In this document: piece after piece, positions 34,035 through 48,513 of the stretch | Layout: each line of letters opens with the position of its first letter | Numbering within the stretch: the first letter of the stretch is position 1 | Assembly: GCA_963920665.1 (NCBI GenBank) | Contig: OY987263.1 | Coordinates: 21,657,968 to 21,721,967 of the forward strand | Source: Straminergon stramineum | Taxonomy: Eukaryota; Streptophyta; Bryopsida; Hypnales; Calliergonaceae | Length of the DNA: 64,000 nucleotides | Direction of reading: 5' to 3' | Notes under the pieces: model-generated | Database searches by the model: none | What the model was told of the DNA's origin: nothing | What the model saw: only the letters and a program-made list of their open reading frames with translations | Program-made: the position numbers and the translations under genes

Positions 34035-35700
34035 AATTTCTGTTAATTTAAGCTATCTCTAACATGCAATTGTTCTAGTGACCATCCACTCCTACTAGTG
34101 AACTTGCTGGCGTCAATTGCTCTGGCGTCAATTTTGACTTGTCGGCACCTTCTTTTCGCCAAGTTTGTTTGCTGGTTCGTGTTTTGAGGTTCTGATCTTC
34201 ATGCTGTTGAGGTTCATGAGGTTCGTGTTGTGAGGTTCAATTCATGCTATGAGGTTTTGGTTGTGATGTACAATTTGTGCGCTATTTTCTTCTCGTCATG
34301 AGCAAAGGATTCATTATCAGATCGAACCACCCTACAAATTACAAGTATCGCTTGGTCCACAATATCGATCGTCAATAGTAAGCTCTAGGTAAGGACGTAT
34401 GTTGTATGAGCAAACTCCAAGATCTGAATACCCGGTAAATTAACAGGAAAGTTGGTGATACTAATTTGGATCTGTACGCGTGGTTGGATGACCAAAAATT
34501 CAATGATGTCAAACTGAGTGTCCTTTAGTTCATAAAAGACGGAGAGCAAGGATTGCTCGGTGACATTGTAAGTTTACAGAACTCGCTCGATCAGAGCTTG
34601 CTACGAGAGTAGAACTTGATCGATGTAGAAGTGAAACGGAAATTCAAAATTTCAGAAACTGCATCAACACGCATGTGAGAGAAACCCCAGTTTCTGCGAG
34701 ATCAAAATTTGGCTCTACCAGAGTAGTATGGACAGACTTGTGGTCAACAGAAATGCAGTTTGTTGCGAGATCAAAATTTGGCCATATGTACGGAGTGCTG
34801 CGTGGGACCATTGCCCATCAATTTGAGAGGAATTGTGCTCTATCCAAACAAAACTCCATAACAATATGCAGGCAAAGGAAGAACTAGCTAGAATTTGAAA
34901 AAGTTTTAATGGAAAAATAACATGCAACCGAAAAGGAGGCATTGCTTAGAACAGCACCGCATGTACAGTACATGCAATCAATGGTTGAAAATCCTTCCCT
35001 GGAAATGCCGAAGATCCAGGTAGAGTTTGAGAAAACACCAAAGTCCCTCTTTAGTCCTAGGAATAAAAAGGAAAATTTACAATCAACTCCACACGAGTTT
35101 GAAAATGCAGGTTAAGAACTAGAATTTTTTGCATAAACCTTGTGCAAACGGGAGGCCACCCAAATTAAAGCTCAAAGGAATCTTGAATTGCATGATTGAT
35201 TGTTGAGCCTACCACCGTTTCAAGCAAATTCAAAGTAGTGATTCTGCTAACTGTAGGAAACAACGGCTAGATGGTGATCTCGAAACATAAGCTCAATGTA
35301 ATCCGGGGAGGTACTTCGAAAGATTCTGTCAAAAGCAGAGGTATGCGCATGTAGCTTACTGAAGAACCCTACCTTCAAATCAGCGGGCACTGAGATCACA
35401 AAGTTCATATTTCAAGAGCAAAATGTGTTCAATTCAATTGCGGTGCTCATGAAAATACTTGAGTCATGTGACAGAAGCCGGTAGTACTCAGAAAGGTTTC
35501 GGTGCCATCTAAAAGAAACTCTAATTGGGAACAAGAGCAACAGGAAATCGAAATGTTGAAGAATTGGTTGCTTACCAAAACCAAATGGCATGTGTCTTTT
35601 CTACGACAACAAACGAACTCCAAGCTTCAAGACTTTGTAGGAGATTACTACTGTATCGATGATACATTGGAGGTTGCACCCGGCCCCAAACTGAAGAAAG
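34035..35700. other. GC-richer gene-free segment, possible eroded coding DNA
   Basis: Composition is clearly less AT-rich than either side. A degenerate TGAGGTTC-type repeat lies at about 34180-34260. GCGAGATCAAAATTTGGC occurs twice (about 34698 and 34769). Frames here are short and unrecognised. It may be a decayed gene or retroelement; no motif supports a call. Confidence 0.3.
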
Positions 35701-36030
35701 ATTGAAGTAATTTAAAGCGATTATGCCACATTTAACTACTTTTAAACTTTCGAAAGTCTAGAATAAATAATAGAAAAAATGGTCACCAAGAGATAATGCA
35801 AAATATAGGGAGTTCTATACAAAACATCAAGAGATCTCCGGATGTTATTATTTCCAATGATAGGCTAATTACAAAATCCACGTAAGTGATAATTGTGGCT
35901 TTTAATGTACATTTTGTGATCATTGTATGCGTTCAATGTACTATATATCTCCTAGACATATTTGTTACTTTTGTTGGTCATACTCTACATGAGGTGTCAC
36001 CTACACTACAACTAATTAGAAATAAAGCAG
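35701..36030. repeat. Relic related to the interior of the 56-kb CACTA element
   Basis: Positions 35725-35860 (CACATTTAACTACTTTTAAAC, CGAAAGTCTAGAA, AAGAGATCTCCGGATGTTATT) match in reverse complement the 56420-56610 part of the CACTA element. No CACTA terminus was found nearby, so this is a fragment. Confidence 0.55.
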
Positions 36031-37650
36031 CCTAACCTTCAAGAATGGGATGCTAGTTGGAAATGGATGATCTCCGTTATGGATCCCGAACAAACTACTC
36101 TAAGTCTCAAAGGGTAACTATTGGTAGTGAAGGGGCAATTTCGGGTCTCAAATGGGCAACCACAAATAGTGAAGGAATGGCTTCTTGTCTTTAAAAATAA
36201 AAAAGTCAGGGAAGATCCCATAGTTTCAAATTACCATTATTTTCAGATTGGTTGACTTAAAATTATAAGGAAATTTCATGAGATTTTTAGCACCCTCTCC
36301 AAAAAAGTGTCAAAAGGCTTGAAGTTTGAATACACTCTACTTGTGTGTTTATATTTTTAATGTTTGGTAATATTTGAATGTTTCAATGTTTTTACTATAA
36401 AATTTTTAAAAATCAAAATGTATAAATCCATCATCCTTATATAAATTTATTATCTTTTACTTTATATTCTAAACTTTGGATGATGTTATTTATTGGTTTT
36501 CACAGCTATTATTCTTGGAACATTGTTCTTGATGTTTAAAAAAAACATTGCTTCAATTCTAAAATATATAAAATATAATCCTTTTTGTTTAATATAGTCT
36601 TCCAATTTTATATTTCCATTTTTAATTTATGAATATATTTGATATTTCTAATGAATTTTTTATTTATGATTAAAATTTTTGCAAAAGAAAATATTTAGAA
36701 ATTTGAGCTTTATATAATGCAATATTTTTAAAATAAAATTTAAGGACATAGCTTCTAGAAATTTATAACAAGCAAACTATAAATCAAATTATCTTTGTAA
36801 AACTTGAGGGAACCATGACATCAATTTGAAAATTTTGACAATTCAAATCTTAATTCTTGAAAAATATGGTAATGAGAATTATAAATTTTGGAAATTTGAA
36901 ATTTGAAATTATAGTTTGTAATTTGTGAATTTGTAGTCTGTTTATTTGAAATTTTGAAATGTAAGTATATAGATTATTTTAACTATTAAAGTTTTTCATT
37001 ATTTTTTGGACCCATAATAATTTTGAAAGAAAGAAAAAGTAGTCCATGCTGAATTTTGCAATTGGCATAAAAGTTTTTTACATGTTTTGTGTAGACAAAA
37101 AGATTACTTAGATTAGTGTTGTTTTAGTACTAAGAGCACCCAAAACCGTGGATGCCCAACCTGAGTACATGATTCCACTTGTAGTAGGGATCAATGGAGA
37201 TCCTACCCATAGACTCACCAACTCCTCAAAATCAATTTTTTTTGCACCACCCGTTGGGGCATGGACATCTTAGATGTCATGTCTTGATTTTCAACTACAT
37301 TCTTGTTAAGTCTAGTGGTGTGGGTTTGGTTGGATGAGGTGATGGTCAATGAATCACTAGATGTTTATTGATGTCGGAAGTATTATATGATAATTTACAT
37401 TACATTTTAAATCAAAACATAATCTTTTATATTTTATTTAAGAAATTGATTAACTTAGCTTTAAATTCCTCTTACAAGAAATACAAGTAACATTCTAAAG
37501 TTAAAAATATCATTTACTAAATAAAATATATATCTACTATAAAAATTAATATTTATTTTATATATGTAATAAAAAATTTAACATTATAAAAAAAAATTAC
37601 AAGTTTTTAACACTAAAACTTTTGATACGTATCCAAATTTAATTGATAAA

Positions 37651-37690
37651 ATTATTATTATTATTATTATTAATAATAATAATAATAATA
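37651..37690. repeat. (ATT)n-(AAT)n palindromic microsatellite
   Basis: About seven ATT units run directly into about six AAT units, forming a perfect inverted repeat able to fold back. Confidence 0.95.
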
Positions 37691-40600
37691 TCAATTAAAA
37701 ATTGAGACTTTGGAATAATATTTTCTACTACATATGTTACTAAATATAACTTTGAATTCTTCAAACTATATGATTTAAACTTCTAGTTTCAATTGAAACT
37801 TATACTAGATAAGGATTTTAGCCTACACAAATGTAAATGGTCTTTGTCATGAATTATGTTTTATTGTACCTTTTTATTTGTTTATTTGGTAGAATTCACT
37901 TTAACTTTTGAGTCTATGAAGTGGGTGCATTGAAAAAACTTCTTGTCAAAGGCACCTATATATATTTGAAGGTCTTTGAAGCATGACTCTATACTTATTT
38001 ATTTTTCAATTCAACATTTAAATTTATAAAGTAAGTACTTTGAAACAAATCATTGTCATAAGAAAATCTCTCGGTATATTGCAACATGAACTCTATTTCT
38101 TTTTCCACTTCAATTTTTGAGCCTATAAGGAGGGCACATTTAATTTTTCTTTGTCAAAAATATCTACATACATTTGAAGAATGTTAAAGCATGAACTATG
38201 GATTTTTTTGCTATTCTTTGATGTTTTCCAATAAGAGTTACTACTTTATTCCAACTTCTAAGTTTGGACAATCAATTACTTGAAAAAAATCCTTCATTAG
38301 AAGTGTTTCAAAGTGAAAACTCTCTTTATTATTCTATTTTAATTAATCTTGATTTTTTGGGAGAAAAAAAATTGATTTCAAATGGGAAATTTTCAAGGCC
38401 ATAATTGATAGAAAGTTCTACAACACTAAAAAAATTCTATGCATCTTGTGAGCTTAATCATTATCTACTCAATACAAAAAGGATGCAATAACATTGTGAA
38501 ATTAAAGAATTATGTTTAAAAAAATTAAAGGTAATAAGAGAAATAAGAGGAAATTCACCACAGTGAAGCTGAAGGAGGTGCTTTAGAAATAATTTTTTCA
38601 ATGCATCATGTATAAATTAAAATAAAATAGAGGATTAACACCATGAAGCTCAAGGAGGTGTTTCAAGAAAAAAATCTAATGCATATTTCCTATAAATACT
38701 CCTTATAAACTAAACAAATAGAGAGACTCCACAATCTACTCTATAAACAAAGACAAATAGGAAAAATAATAAGGAAAAAATTAATACGAAAGCCTAAATT
38801 AATTATAGAATATGTGATGAAATTTCGTAATTACTACAAGTTTTAATTAAAGGTATAAGTTCATCATTTAGTCAAATGATAAAAACTCTAATTAGTAATC
38901 ATTGTAGCCTATGAGTTCTATAATAATCACTAACTATAACAAATTTTTATTTGGAATACAAAGATAAAAGATACAAAAATTCAATCTAGTTAACATTGTA
39001 ATTGGAAAAAATTAGATGTACACAATTAGATGTAAGTGTGTGTATATATAAGACTTTAGGAGTTATTTTAACTTTTTGTGATTTTTTTCATTACATATTT
39101 GTTGAATTGAAGAATCTGATTTGTAAATACAAAGTTCTAAACCTAAATTTATTAGGAAAAAAATTAGATTTTTTTTTATTGAAATGTTATAATTCTTTAA
39201 TTTTAATACTTGATTTGAAGATATGAAAGAATCAAAAAATTGTATAGGGGACTACAATTTTAGATTCCTCTATTTTTATTTTAGAAGTAGACTCTCAAGT
39301 AGACTTAAACTTTTAGTGAATGCTAAAGATAATATTGGTGAGCATCCACAATCAATTTAGCCTTCTATGAGTGAAAGTGATCTAATTATTGTGCACATTT
39401 GGACAAAAATCCCTTGCCGAAAATCTCTCTAGTATCCACCCAAAATGGCAAAACCTTGTCATTGTACATGTCCACAAGTAAACTACTACCATATTTCTTA
39501 GCATTTTGACCATGCCCACCATTCTTTCTAAACTACAAGGCAACCCAATAATTTAGCTCAATTTTAAGTGAAATCTAGTCATTATCTTCATTATCTTCAT
39601 TGAAGGGCATAACACTATGTACATAGTTCCTTGGCCTCGTAGAATGCTACCAAAAATAGAATCCAAAATAAAAAAGCCTTGGTGACAATTTCCCTACTAA
39701 ATTCATACAACATTAACCTAACAACATCACAATTACATCAATCAATGGCTCAGAAGTCTCCACGTTGTTGCTTCTCATGCAATCCAGCTTTAAGTCAAGC
39801 AGAATGGTCATCCTTCAACCATGTCATATGGGCAAATATTATGAAGGGCATAAGCATACATTGGACAAGCACAACCTTTGAGCCATTCTAGGCAATCGGA
39901 GACTTGCCCCCCACTAATGCCTAACTCTTTTTCCTAATGGTATTTGAATTCTATTTGATTTTATTATTCAATTGATTAGAAAATCAAAAATCAAAATATA
40001 TATTTGTAAAGCATTCAAATAATTATTTTTCACATCTATTATTAGATATATAAAACATGATGATTTGTGTTTGAATTTTCAATTTAAAATCTAAAAAACA
40101 AGTGCATAAAAATTTGAAAATTCACAAACTAGAGAGATTATAGAACAAAATACAACTAAGATTGCAAATTAAATTCAATATGCAATGTAATAATGCAACA
40201 CTTGTATATAAATATTTTCTTTATACAATATGAAAAATGCAAATCTCAATCAAACCTCTATTTAGTATGTAGTACATTTTCACATATTTTTTCAAGAAAC
40301 TAAAATCATTTGTGAAGTAACAAAACATTGGAGGATTCAAAATTCATAATGAAGCAAATTAAAAAATAACATTTACAAAACTAGCCAAGAGACAAGATGA
40401 GAGGCAACTAATGAATGTCACTTAATTTAGAAAGAGTATTACCTCAATGAAGACAAAAATAGTATTCAACAACATTCAAAAATACAATTTTTGAAAACAT
40501 TCCAAAGTTCAAATGTTACAACAAAAATATATAGGAAATTTCCCCCAAAATAGGGAAATATAAAGAAAAATAAACATGATGACAAAAATCTACTTAGGAG

Positions 40601-41008
40601 CCTTCTCAACCCTTTTTGCCTCCCTTTTGATGTGTACTACATATTTCATCTTAATAGGTCCTCTACAAAACTCTACCTATAGCCACCTTGCCCCCCTATA
40701 CATTTTGCCTTCTTTGGCAACCTCATTGCCTCCTATCTCCATTACTCTCCTACTAACACTTATAAGCCTATATTCCATGAAAATTTATATTACTTTGGAC
40801 TCTAAACGATTTGAACAAAGTTGTTGGCATATTTTGTAGCAATTAAATCAAACATGTGCTTGTTTCAACAAAATAAAAATTTACACAAAGGTGCGTTGTG
40901 TAGACCTTGTCCAAAAGTATTTAATGGGCAACTTAAGAAGAATATCTGATTGGCCATGATTGACTATGGCAGAACCAATTGGTGTAACCTTCTCAAACAA
41001 TAAAAAGA

Positions 41009-41009
<1 letters not shown>

Positions 41010-41053
<44 letters not shown>
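41010..41053. repeat. (TAA)n microsatellite
   Basis: About 14 uninterrupted TAA units. Confidence 0.95.
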
Positions 41054-41054
<1 letters not shown>

Positions 41055-42738
41055 GAGAGCACATCTTATGAAACAATTTGATAAGATGTGGTGGAAGAAG
41101 AGTGTATTTGTTGAGTAGATAAGCCTCAAAAATGTTGTAGCAAAGAAGGTTGCCACATAGAAGATTGATCATTAAGCATAAGTGGTTGATTTTTTTTTTG
41201 GTATGCAGTTATGCTTAGGTCACACCAACTACAGTATTTGGTTTAGAGCAGTTGAAGAAGTAAAATAATTCTTTTGCAGGATAGAATTACATTGAATTTT
41301 AGGTTGAAAGTTAAATAAAATTCTAGTGAAGATAACATCTCCATCATTTAAAGAGTATAGTTTGTGCAAACATTTGTTCATGGAGACTAAAAATTTGTCT
41401 AACTAAAATGGAATGATGTGTTTAATTGTAAAAAATTAACATAGACTTATTTTCTTAAAAATGCAAGTAAAAATCAACATTTGTTTTCTACAATATCCAT
41501 GTTCTTTACTTCCATTTGTGCAAGTACTAGTGGAAACATGGTCAAAGAAAAAAAGGAAAACAACTTATGAGAAGACGTCAGTGACCAATTAGACTAACCT
41601 AGTTCTCAATAGGGTTCTCAGTCTCCACTATAATAATAAGTAGTTGAAGGATTCGTATCACAACCTGACAAACGAAATGTTGACTATAAAAACAATTTCA
41701 TTGCTACAAAGAATGGTGACTTATAAAGGACATCCAATGAACAAAAGAAATACTATTAATGAAGGAGGAGTTCCCCATTGTTTTTTATCTTATGCTCTTG
41801 GATCCTTTGACTATAATAGTAGTATGACTTGAGTCTTCATCATGCACACGTAGTGTTGAATTGTAATTTACTACACCCCCTTGTATAGGTGGTGGTTGAT
41901 TGTTTGTATAATTCCTATTCGGAGAATCCAAGTTTAATCCATATAGTCTAAATATGGATTGCAAGATGACTTCCCAAGTTTTTACTATAGAATTATATAA
42001 GGTATGAACACCCATAAATGTGACATCTACATCAAGGCCAAAAAGTGTCACAAAAACCTAGATATTGATTATCCCAAATGTATACTATCCAAACATGAAA
42101 TTGAGTGAGAGAGAGAAACAAACTAATTTATTGCTAGAATCAATACTTTTAGAATTAGAACCTATTCAAATAATGTCCAAATAATATATGCTAAAGTGCA
42201 TTAGAATTGTCTTTCCATGACTAATAAGATCCAATACAAACTAGATTATGTTTATAGCAATTGTTGGACAGGGTCAGCGGAAAATAATTCTAAAAAGAAA
42301 TGCCAAAACTTTAGGGAAATGATTTTTTCAAAAAACAAAATAAAAATTATGGTGAAGTAAAGAATATTGACCAAAAATTTTGTTTTAGCAATTGTCAAAT
42401 CTTATTTTCCAGAAAATAAATAAATATTTGGCATAGAAGTGTCGACCCTACCCTACTCTTACGATCTATGTTCAAAAATATCCAAGAGGTTAGTTCAAAG
42501 AATTAGCTAATGGAATTGGGAGAAAAACTAATTGCAATTTGAAACCATCTACTAAATACCAGTGAAAAAATCTATAAACTTCTCTTTTGAGTAAAAAATA
42601 GAGAAAACAACCAACCTCTCTACTTGAAAAACCCAATTCAATTTGGGAATTGAAGGAAAATATCTTGCAAAACTCAAAAAACTTCCCGAACACTTTTGAC
42701 TATAATAATAATAACTAAAAGTATGTTTACACTTAGTG

Positions 42739-43331
42739 TTAACCCCTAAAGGACCAAGTGTCCATTCAGCATATCCAAGAAATCTCGGGTAGGCTCCTAC
42801 AAAATCATTTTTAGTTGGATGTTCATGAAATTTAGACATTATGTGTGACTATGTATTCCCTTCGTGAAAATCTAATTTTTTTTCTAATCGAGTGCTTGGA
42901 TCAAAAGTTATGGTGCCTTGAACTTTGCGGGCAGCTCGGGCAGCATATGCAAAACTCTTCCTATGATTTTGAAATTTGGTGGGTGTGTAGCTTACATGAT
43001 CTATGATGCGAAATGTATAAAAAGAAAGAAAGAAAACAAAACTAATTAGTGTAAGAATCTCATTCTAGAAGGAGTTAAAAAGTTTGTTGGCCATGTCAGG
43101 CAAGGTTGAAAAAAAACTTTTTCACCTAACTTCAAAAGTTATAATCTTTCAATCCATGCAATCAAAATTTCTAAAAAATTTTCCACATATTCTTAAAGAA
43201 GTCTAGTTCAAATATGTACGGTTGAATTTTGAAAAAAAAAACTTTTTTTTTCATTTTTTTCTTGCTGCCCTAAAAAGTGTCAGTTTTTGACAATTTCTGC
43301 CCAAAATATGCCTCGGTCCTTCAGGGGTTAA
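42739..43331. mobile_element. TTAA-flanked, CCC-ended element (piggyBac-like non-autonomous)
   Basis: TTAA at 42739-42742 is followed by CCCCTAAAGGACCAAGTG. The right end GGTCCTTCAGGGG is followed by TTAA at 43328-43331. The inverted repeat is CCCCTRAAGGACC plus partial matches. The interior of 585 bp has no transposase. It shares modules (CAAAAGTTATGG; TTTCAATCCATGCAATCAAA) with 49519-50430 and 51200-51400. TTAA target sites with CCC-starting inverted repeats are typical of piggyBac; Kolobok also uses TTAA. Confidence 0.7.
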
Positions 43332-43473
43332 AATATGTTGTTACTGAAGGTCTTAGGAATGAATTTAGACCTTTTTCTGTACTACATTCTCATTGCAAAC
43401 ATCACTCCTAACACTAAGTGAGAACATTCTTTAAGCTTCGTTGTAATTAGAATTGATCATCATAGGGGCAGAT

Positions 43474-43620
43474 CCCCCAGCAGCGATCCCAAAACTGGCT
43501 AAATTTTGCTCAATTGCTACATAATTTCTTCATGCCCTCAGTGTTAAATTCAAAAAAATCTTCCAAAAATGAACATTTGGCTAATTTCATTGAAGCAGTT
43601 CTGGGATCGCTGTCCCCCAG
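43474..43620. repeat. Inverted repeat with ~100-bp loop
   Basis: CAGCGATCCCAAAACTG at 43481-43497 and CAGTTCTGGGATCGCTG at 43596-43612 are reverse complements with one mismatch. Both arms are followed outward by a CCCCC/GGGGG-containing stretch. Element type unknown. Confidence 0.7.
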
Positions 43621-45307
43621 GTATAATGCTGGGGAGGTACACATGCTCCATTTGTTTCCCCAAAAAAATTCAAAACAGATTTGTAGTCAACAGGAAATAA
43701 CTTATCTTTAAATGAACAATAAGGTCAATAGTAAGCCAAAGGTCAGTTATTCCTATGGGAATAATATGCATCCTATTAGAATTTGCGATCTGCTCCTCCC
43801 CCTCCCAAAAAAAAAGAAAAAGAAAACCTGTCAGAATATAAATCATTCTCACTCCGTCCCAAGAAAAAAAATTGGGAATGTCAACCCACAATTGCTGCAA
43901 CTAAAGGGATTTCAAACCAAATCAGATCCCCCAAATCAGAATCACAATGAGGGCAACTTAGATTTTTGGCTTTCATTACCCGGAATATGCCATTCCAAGT
44001 GGGTTTGCGTAACCCAAATGCTAACCATGGGTTGGTTAGTAACTTTACTATGGCTAACATAACCCAAAAATACACAACAATTGCCGAATGAGCACATGGT
44101 CCAGATTTCCTGAACACAATTTAGTGAATGTCTATAGTTAGAACTCAATGATGTTCAGTGGTTTTCTAACCTTGTTATATACAGTACTTACCCTCCCCGG
44201 TGTGGACCTCTTTTATTTATTTATTTATTTTTTGGACACAATTGAATGTGGACACAATTAACAAGGAGGAGTCAACTACGATCCACGTACGGTCAAGGGT
44301 CAAGATATGAAATCCCCAAAACAGACATAACATATTTTCCTCCCCTCTATTTTTTTTTTTCTGTTTTATTTTTTCAGAAATAGGAGGTTAATAATAATGA
44401 TTTTTAATGATTTTTGATGATATTTTGCTTTTGTTTTTGTGTACAATTAGAACATAGTAGGACAATGTTTCTATTGAAATAGTCCTGTCCTGTGTTCTGA
44501 TTGCTGGGGTAGTGGGGAACCCACGCGCAAAGGGACCTCATATAGTATCGCAAATAGTCAAATTGACTTCCTCTATTTCTGGAGAGAAATTTAGAGTGAA
44601 TTTCACACTAAATGCCTGGGTGAGTCAAACTTATTGAATTTTCCAAATTTTTAGTATTGATTTTCACATCTTTGAATTATGTTTTTGATTTATTTTAGAA
44701 TTTTCCCTGTATTGCTAAATAAGAAAAATATCTTCGGAGATAGATCTTGGAGATTTGGGGGAGTTGTGAATTAAATTGACAAGAATTTTCAAAGTTTTGA
44801 TTTTAGGAAATTTATAAAAATTATTGGGTTTTGACTACAAATTTTCAATATAATTTTAATAGTTTGGTATAGAATTGGAAAAATGAAAGCTCTTTAGTCC
44901 GGTGAGGACTAAAAGCCCACTTTGTAGATTTTTTAAGAATTTGAACCAATTGGGTATGCTTTTAAATATTAAAAGAATTTTTAGGATAAAGTAAATTCAA
45001 TTAGTGCAATCAACACTAATTTGTATTGATTTGGGAATTAGGATAAATTTGCAACCTATACTAATACAAAAGAGCACAATATTTTAGACATGATAAATAT
45101 AATGTGGTCTATACTACTTTCATACTATCTCAAGGCATGTAATTATCATTCACTTTTCATCCACTTTCATCTATATTCATTTGTTTTTTATCAAAATATT
45201 TTTACTAATTATACCACATTTATATGACATTCATCCAAATTAGCATGAGTATTCAAATTCTCATACTAATAAAAAATTTGTACTAATTAAATGAGAATTT
45301 TTATTAC

Positions 45308-45390
45308 TACCTCTGTTTCTAAAAGAGCCCCGTGATTCCTTTGTAAAACACAAAAGAAAAACAAGTAGCTTTTCAAAAACCGAGGGAGTA
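45308..45390. mobile_element. Short Stowaway-like MITE remnant
   Basis: TA followed by CCTCTGTTTCTAAAAG on the left; CTTTTCAAAAACCGAGGGAG followed by TA on the right. The ends resemble the CTCCCTCCGT Stowaway terminus with several mismatches and the TA flanks fit Tc1/mariner insertion. Confidence 0.5.
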
Positions 45391-48300
45391 ATTTGGGGGG
45401 GCTTCTTTTCATTTTTGATGATTTTACTTGGTAATTCTATTGACGACCTTTTGGCACCATTTTTCCCTATTGTATCATCTATATTAAGTTTAAATTTGTT
45501 GCCATGATTTTGGCCCCATTCGCCTATGTTTACTTCCATGAGACATTTGGACTAAGACTTATGATAGAAGTTGCTTCCGAGGAGTTGTTTCAAGTCCACC
45601 ACCCTTGTGTAACCTCAATGCATTACATTTGTAGTCCATTTCTACATTAGATTAGATCCTCCCTTTTTGCAATATTATGAGTTTGAGAATTCAAAACTTT
45701 GAACATTTAAAGATGAAAAATTAATCCCCATCCAAATCATAAATTTCCAAAAATATTGGCAACAAATTTAGAACCTATAAACTAACAAATTGCCAATCTA
45801 AAATATTTATAAGTTACATATTTATAGATTTTAAGAATTTTCAATTTTGAACATTTGAAAATCTTTAATTGATTGTCAATGGTAGCATGGAGAGATGCAA
45901 ACCCCTGTTGATTGTAGGGATCCATAATTCAAAATACTCCTTCTTTAACTTTACTTGGCTTAAGAGTTGGAATGTGCAATTTTTTTTTTGTTTCCCTTGG
46001 CTTCAGAGTTGGAATTAAAAAAACTAAGCTTAATTAAGTTTGACTTCAAAAAAATGCTAAATGTTTTTATAATTTTGTTCCAAAAAATACCTCATAAAAA
46101 GAAAATCAAATCATTACCACTTTGTCAATAATTGGTGGAGAATAGATGACTAGACTAGTAAATGGGATATCAAACTTTTTAGTTTTTGAAGAAGATGTTA
46201 GTTGATTCATTGGATATTGAGAAGATGACAATATTCTAATTTTGAAAAAAAAAATAGATGGCAATAACCAAGTTATTCTAAAAAGTGTAGACTCTTCCAC
46301 TTATTCATACATTATAGTTCATATATTCAATGTCCTACGAAACCCTATTGACATTGTATCCTAATATATTTGTACACTTTTTATATAAGGATAATTTAAC
46401 CAAATATGTTTTGAATGTAAGTACTTAATTAGCCTAACATTTTTTTTATGAATAAATTTTGCTCTAAAATCCTAATGTGGTTAAAAGTCCATATAATTGA
46501 AGAATATGTGAAAAAAATTTCACTCACTAAGGGGTGGTTTAAGGTAAACCAGCCTATTACATATAAGTTGATTGGTTTGCCATGTTGACACTCTTGAAAA
46601 TAAATTAGTTTTCCATAGAAAGACAAACATGAGAAATGAAGAGAGCATTTGAAATTTCATTTATTTTGATAGAGTATGAATTTGTAAAGAAATTTTGAAG
46701 TATGAAGCCCAAATGGTTCAAAACTATGAGTAGACTTCCCCCAAAACCATCAAAAACAGTGCCCATAATGGTCATTAGATCACCTTTACTTTAGAAAGGT
46801 TTGAGTTTCTAAATTAGTTTTAAATAACTCCATCACCATCATACGAAGCACTGATTTTGGCCATTAACCCACCTAATGAAGTCCTAACCTCATTATTAAA
46901 AAAAATTCTCTCATAGATTGATAGAAAACTGTAATGTATCCTTTTGTAGGTGTTTGCATTAGAGAGTTGGTTTGTCATGGGCTAGTTCACCTTATATTGA
47001 GATCAAATCAAGGATTTCACACAAGTCTTGAAATCTTCATTGACTAATAACTAGGTTGTAGTCCAAATTCAAGTTTACACTTACAACGAAGGCACATACC
47101 ATTTATGGATGAAAAATCCACTTTAATCCTACTTGGCTAAAGTCAATGATGGTTTTTAGGGACCATTTTTTTCCCCAATTCTCTAAATTAAGCCTAATGG
47201 AATTTTGAGGACCATAATGTTGTAAATCTTACAACAATAGATCTTGTCTATTTAATTGACTTTAGGATTCACATTGTCAATTTTAAGAAATTATAAATAC
47301 GGCCCCATGTTATGATATCTTTTAGATTACACCAAGACCTCAACCTTGACTATTAAAACTCTACATTTATATATTGTATTAGTATATGTAATACTAGTTT
47401 ATCAAAGTTGAAATTTTTGAAAAATAAATAAATTAGTGTATGTTGAAAATATGATTGTTTTATATCAATTTCTGTAAAAATAAAAATAGAAATAAATTAG
47501 TAGACACTACTAGTAATTGAATAGGTGACATTGACTTTGCACCTTCATTGATAGGACAAATCAGTGTATTGAAAACATGGAAGGAGCAAAGCAAATAGAT
47601 TACCAAAGAGAGGACTTGCTATTGGTATTAGTCTAACCCATTGTTGCCCTTTTGGTTGCCAGAGATATTTAGCGAACAAATCAAATTCACAATTTTTTTG
47701 GGGGCAAAAAACGACAAATCAAAGTATTTATTACATATATTTTGGTCAAATCATTTTTTAGTTTAAAAAGACTCATTGATTTTAGGTGGTCAAAATAAAA
47801 CATGTAGCTTCTTATTGTTGTCTCTAGAGGGGGGAACTATTCTTATCCATTTGGATCCTACAGTGGTTCTTTTAACATCCCACACAATTGCAATAATAAT
47901 CCAAAAGTGTCCCTTCAAGTTGTGGAATAATCATTGATCTTTTTGCCACGTCCCAAAATTTGCATGGTGTCAATTCATTGAAGCTATAAAATCATAACTA
48001 TTGAATTGTCTATTCCAACTCTTTCAACTACAATTCTATTCTCAAATTGTCAAACATTTCCAATTTTAGAACAATAGGTTGCTATGGGGCACAATTGAAC
48101 CCAAAAGAGGGATTGCAATATATGCTTATTGGTTTGAGGTCAACTTTGAATCCATATACGTTACGTAGTGATTGGTCATGTAGATCTCCTTGTGGGTCAT
48201 TTTCCTTGTCAACACACGAAGACGACTTGTTCTTTAGGAAAAGTATCATTCAAATTTTATTTTTTTATGGTCTCGTCCAACAAAATGGGGTCCCTTCCTA

Positions 48301-48513
48301 TTGGTCCAATCATGGTGGAGCCAACCCTAACGGCTCCGAAGGTATGCCATGTGGATGAAGATCATCAGTAGTGCTGCCCTGGGTTTGGCCTTCTCAAAGT
48401 GGACTCACCATGTCTTTGACCAGGGAAGTTAAGTTAGTTGTGTGAGCTTGAAGTTATGTCATCATATTTCAGGGTTCCACCATTCAGGAATAAACAATTT
48501 GCTACAGGATGAA

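Larger units (their letters stand above)
36031..42738. other. Long AT-rich gene-free region
   Basis: Very AT-rich with only short chance frames. It holds an ATT/AAT palindromic microsatellite (37651-37690) and a (TAA)n microsatellite (41010-41053). A diverged duplication of a motif GAAGCTNAAGGAGGTG occurs at about 38565 and 38645. No transposon ends were identified. Confidence 0.5.
43332..48513. other. AT-rich gene-free region
   Basis: It contains a hairpin at 43474-43620 and a small Stowaway-like element at 45308-45390 (both listed). A repeated sentence-like motif, CTTGTGGGTCATTTTC, occurs at 48189-48204 and recurs at 55754 and 59218. No gene is supported. Confidence 0.5.
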
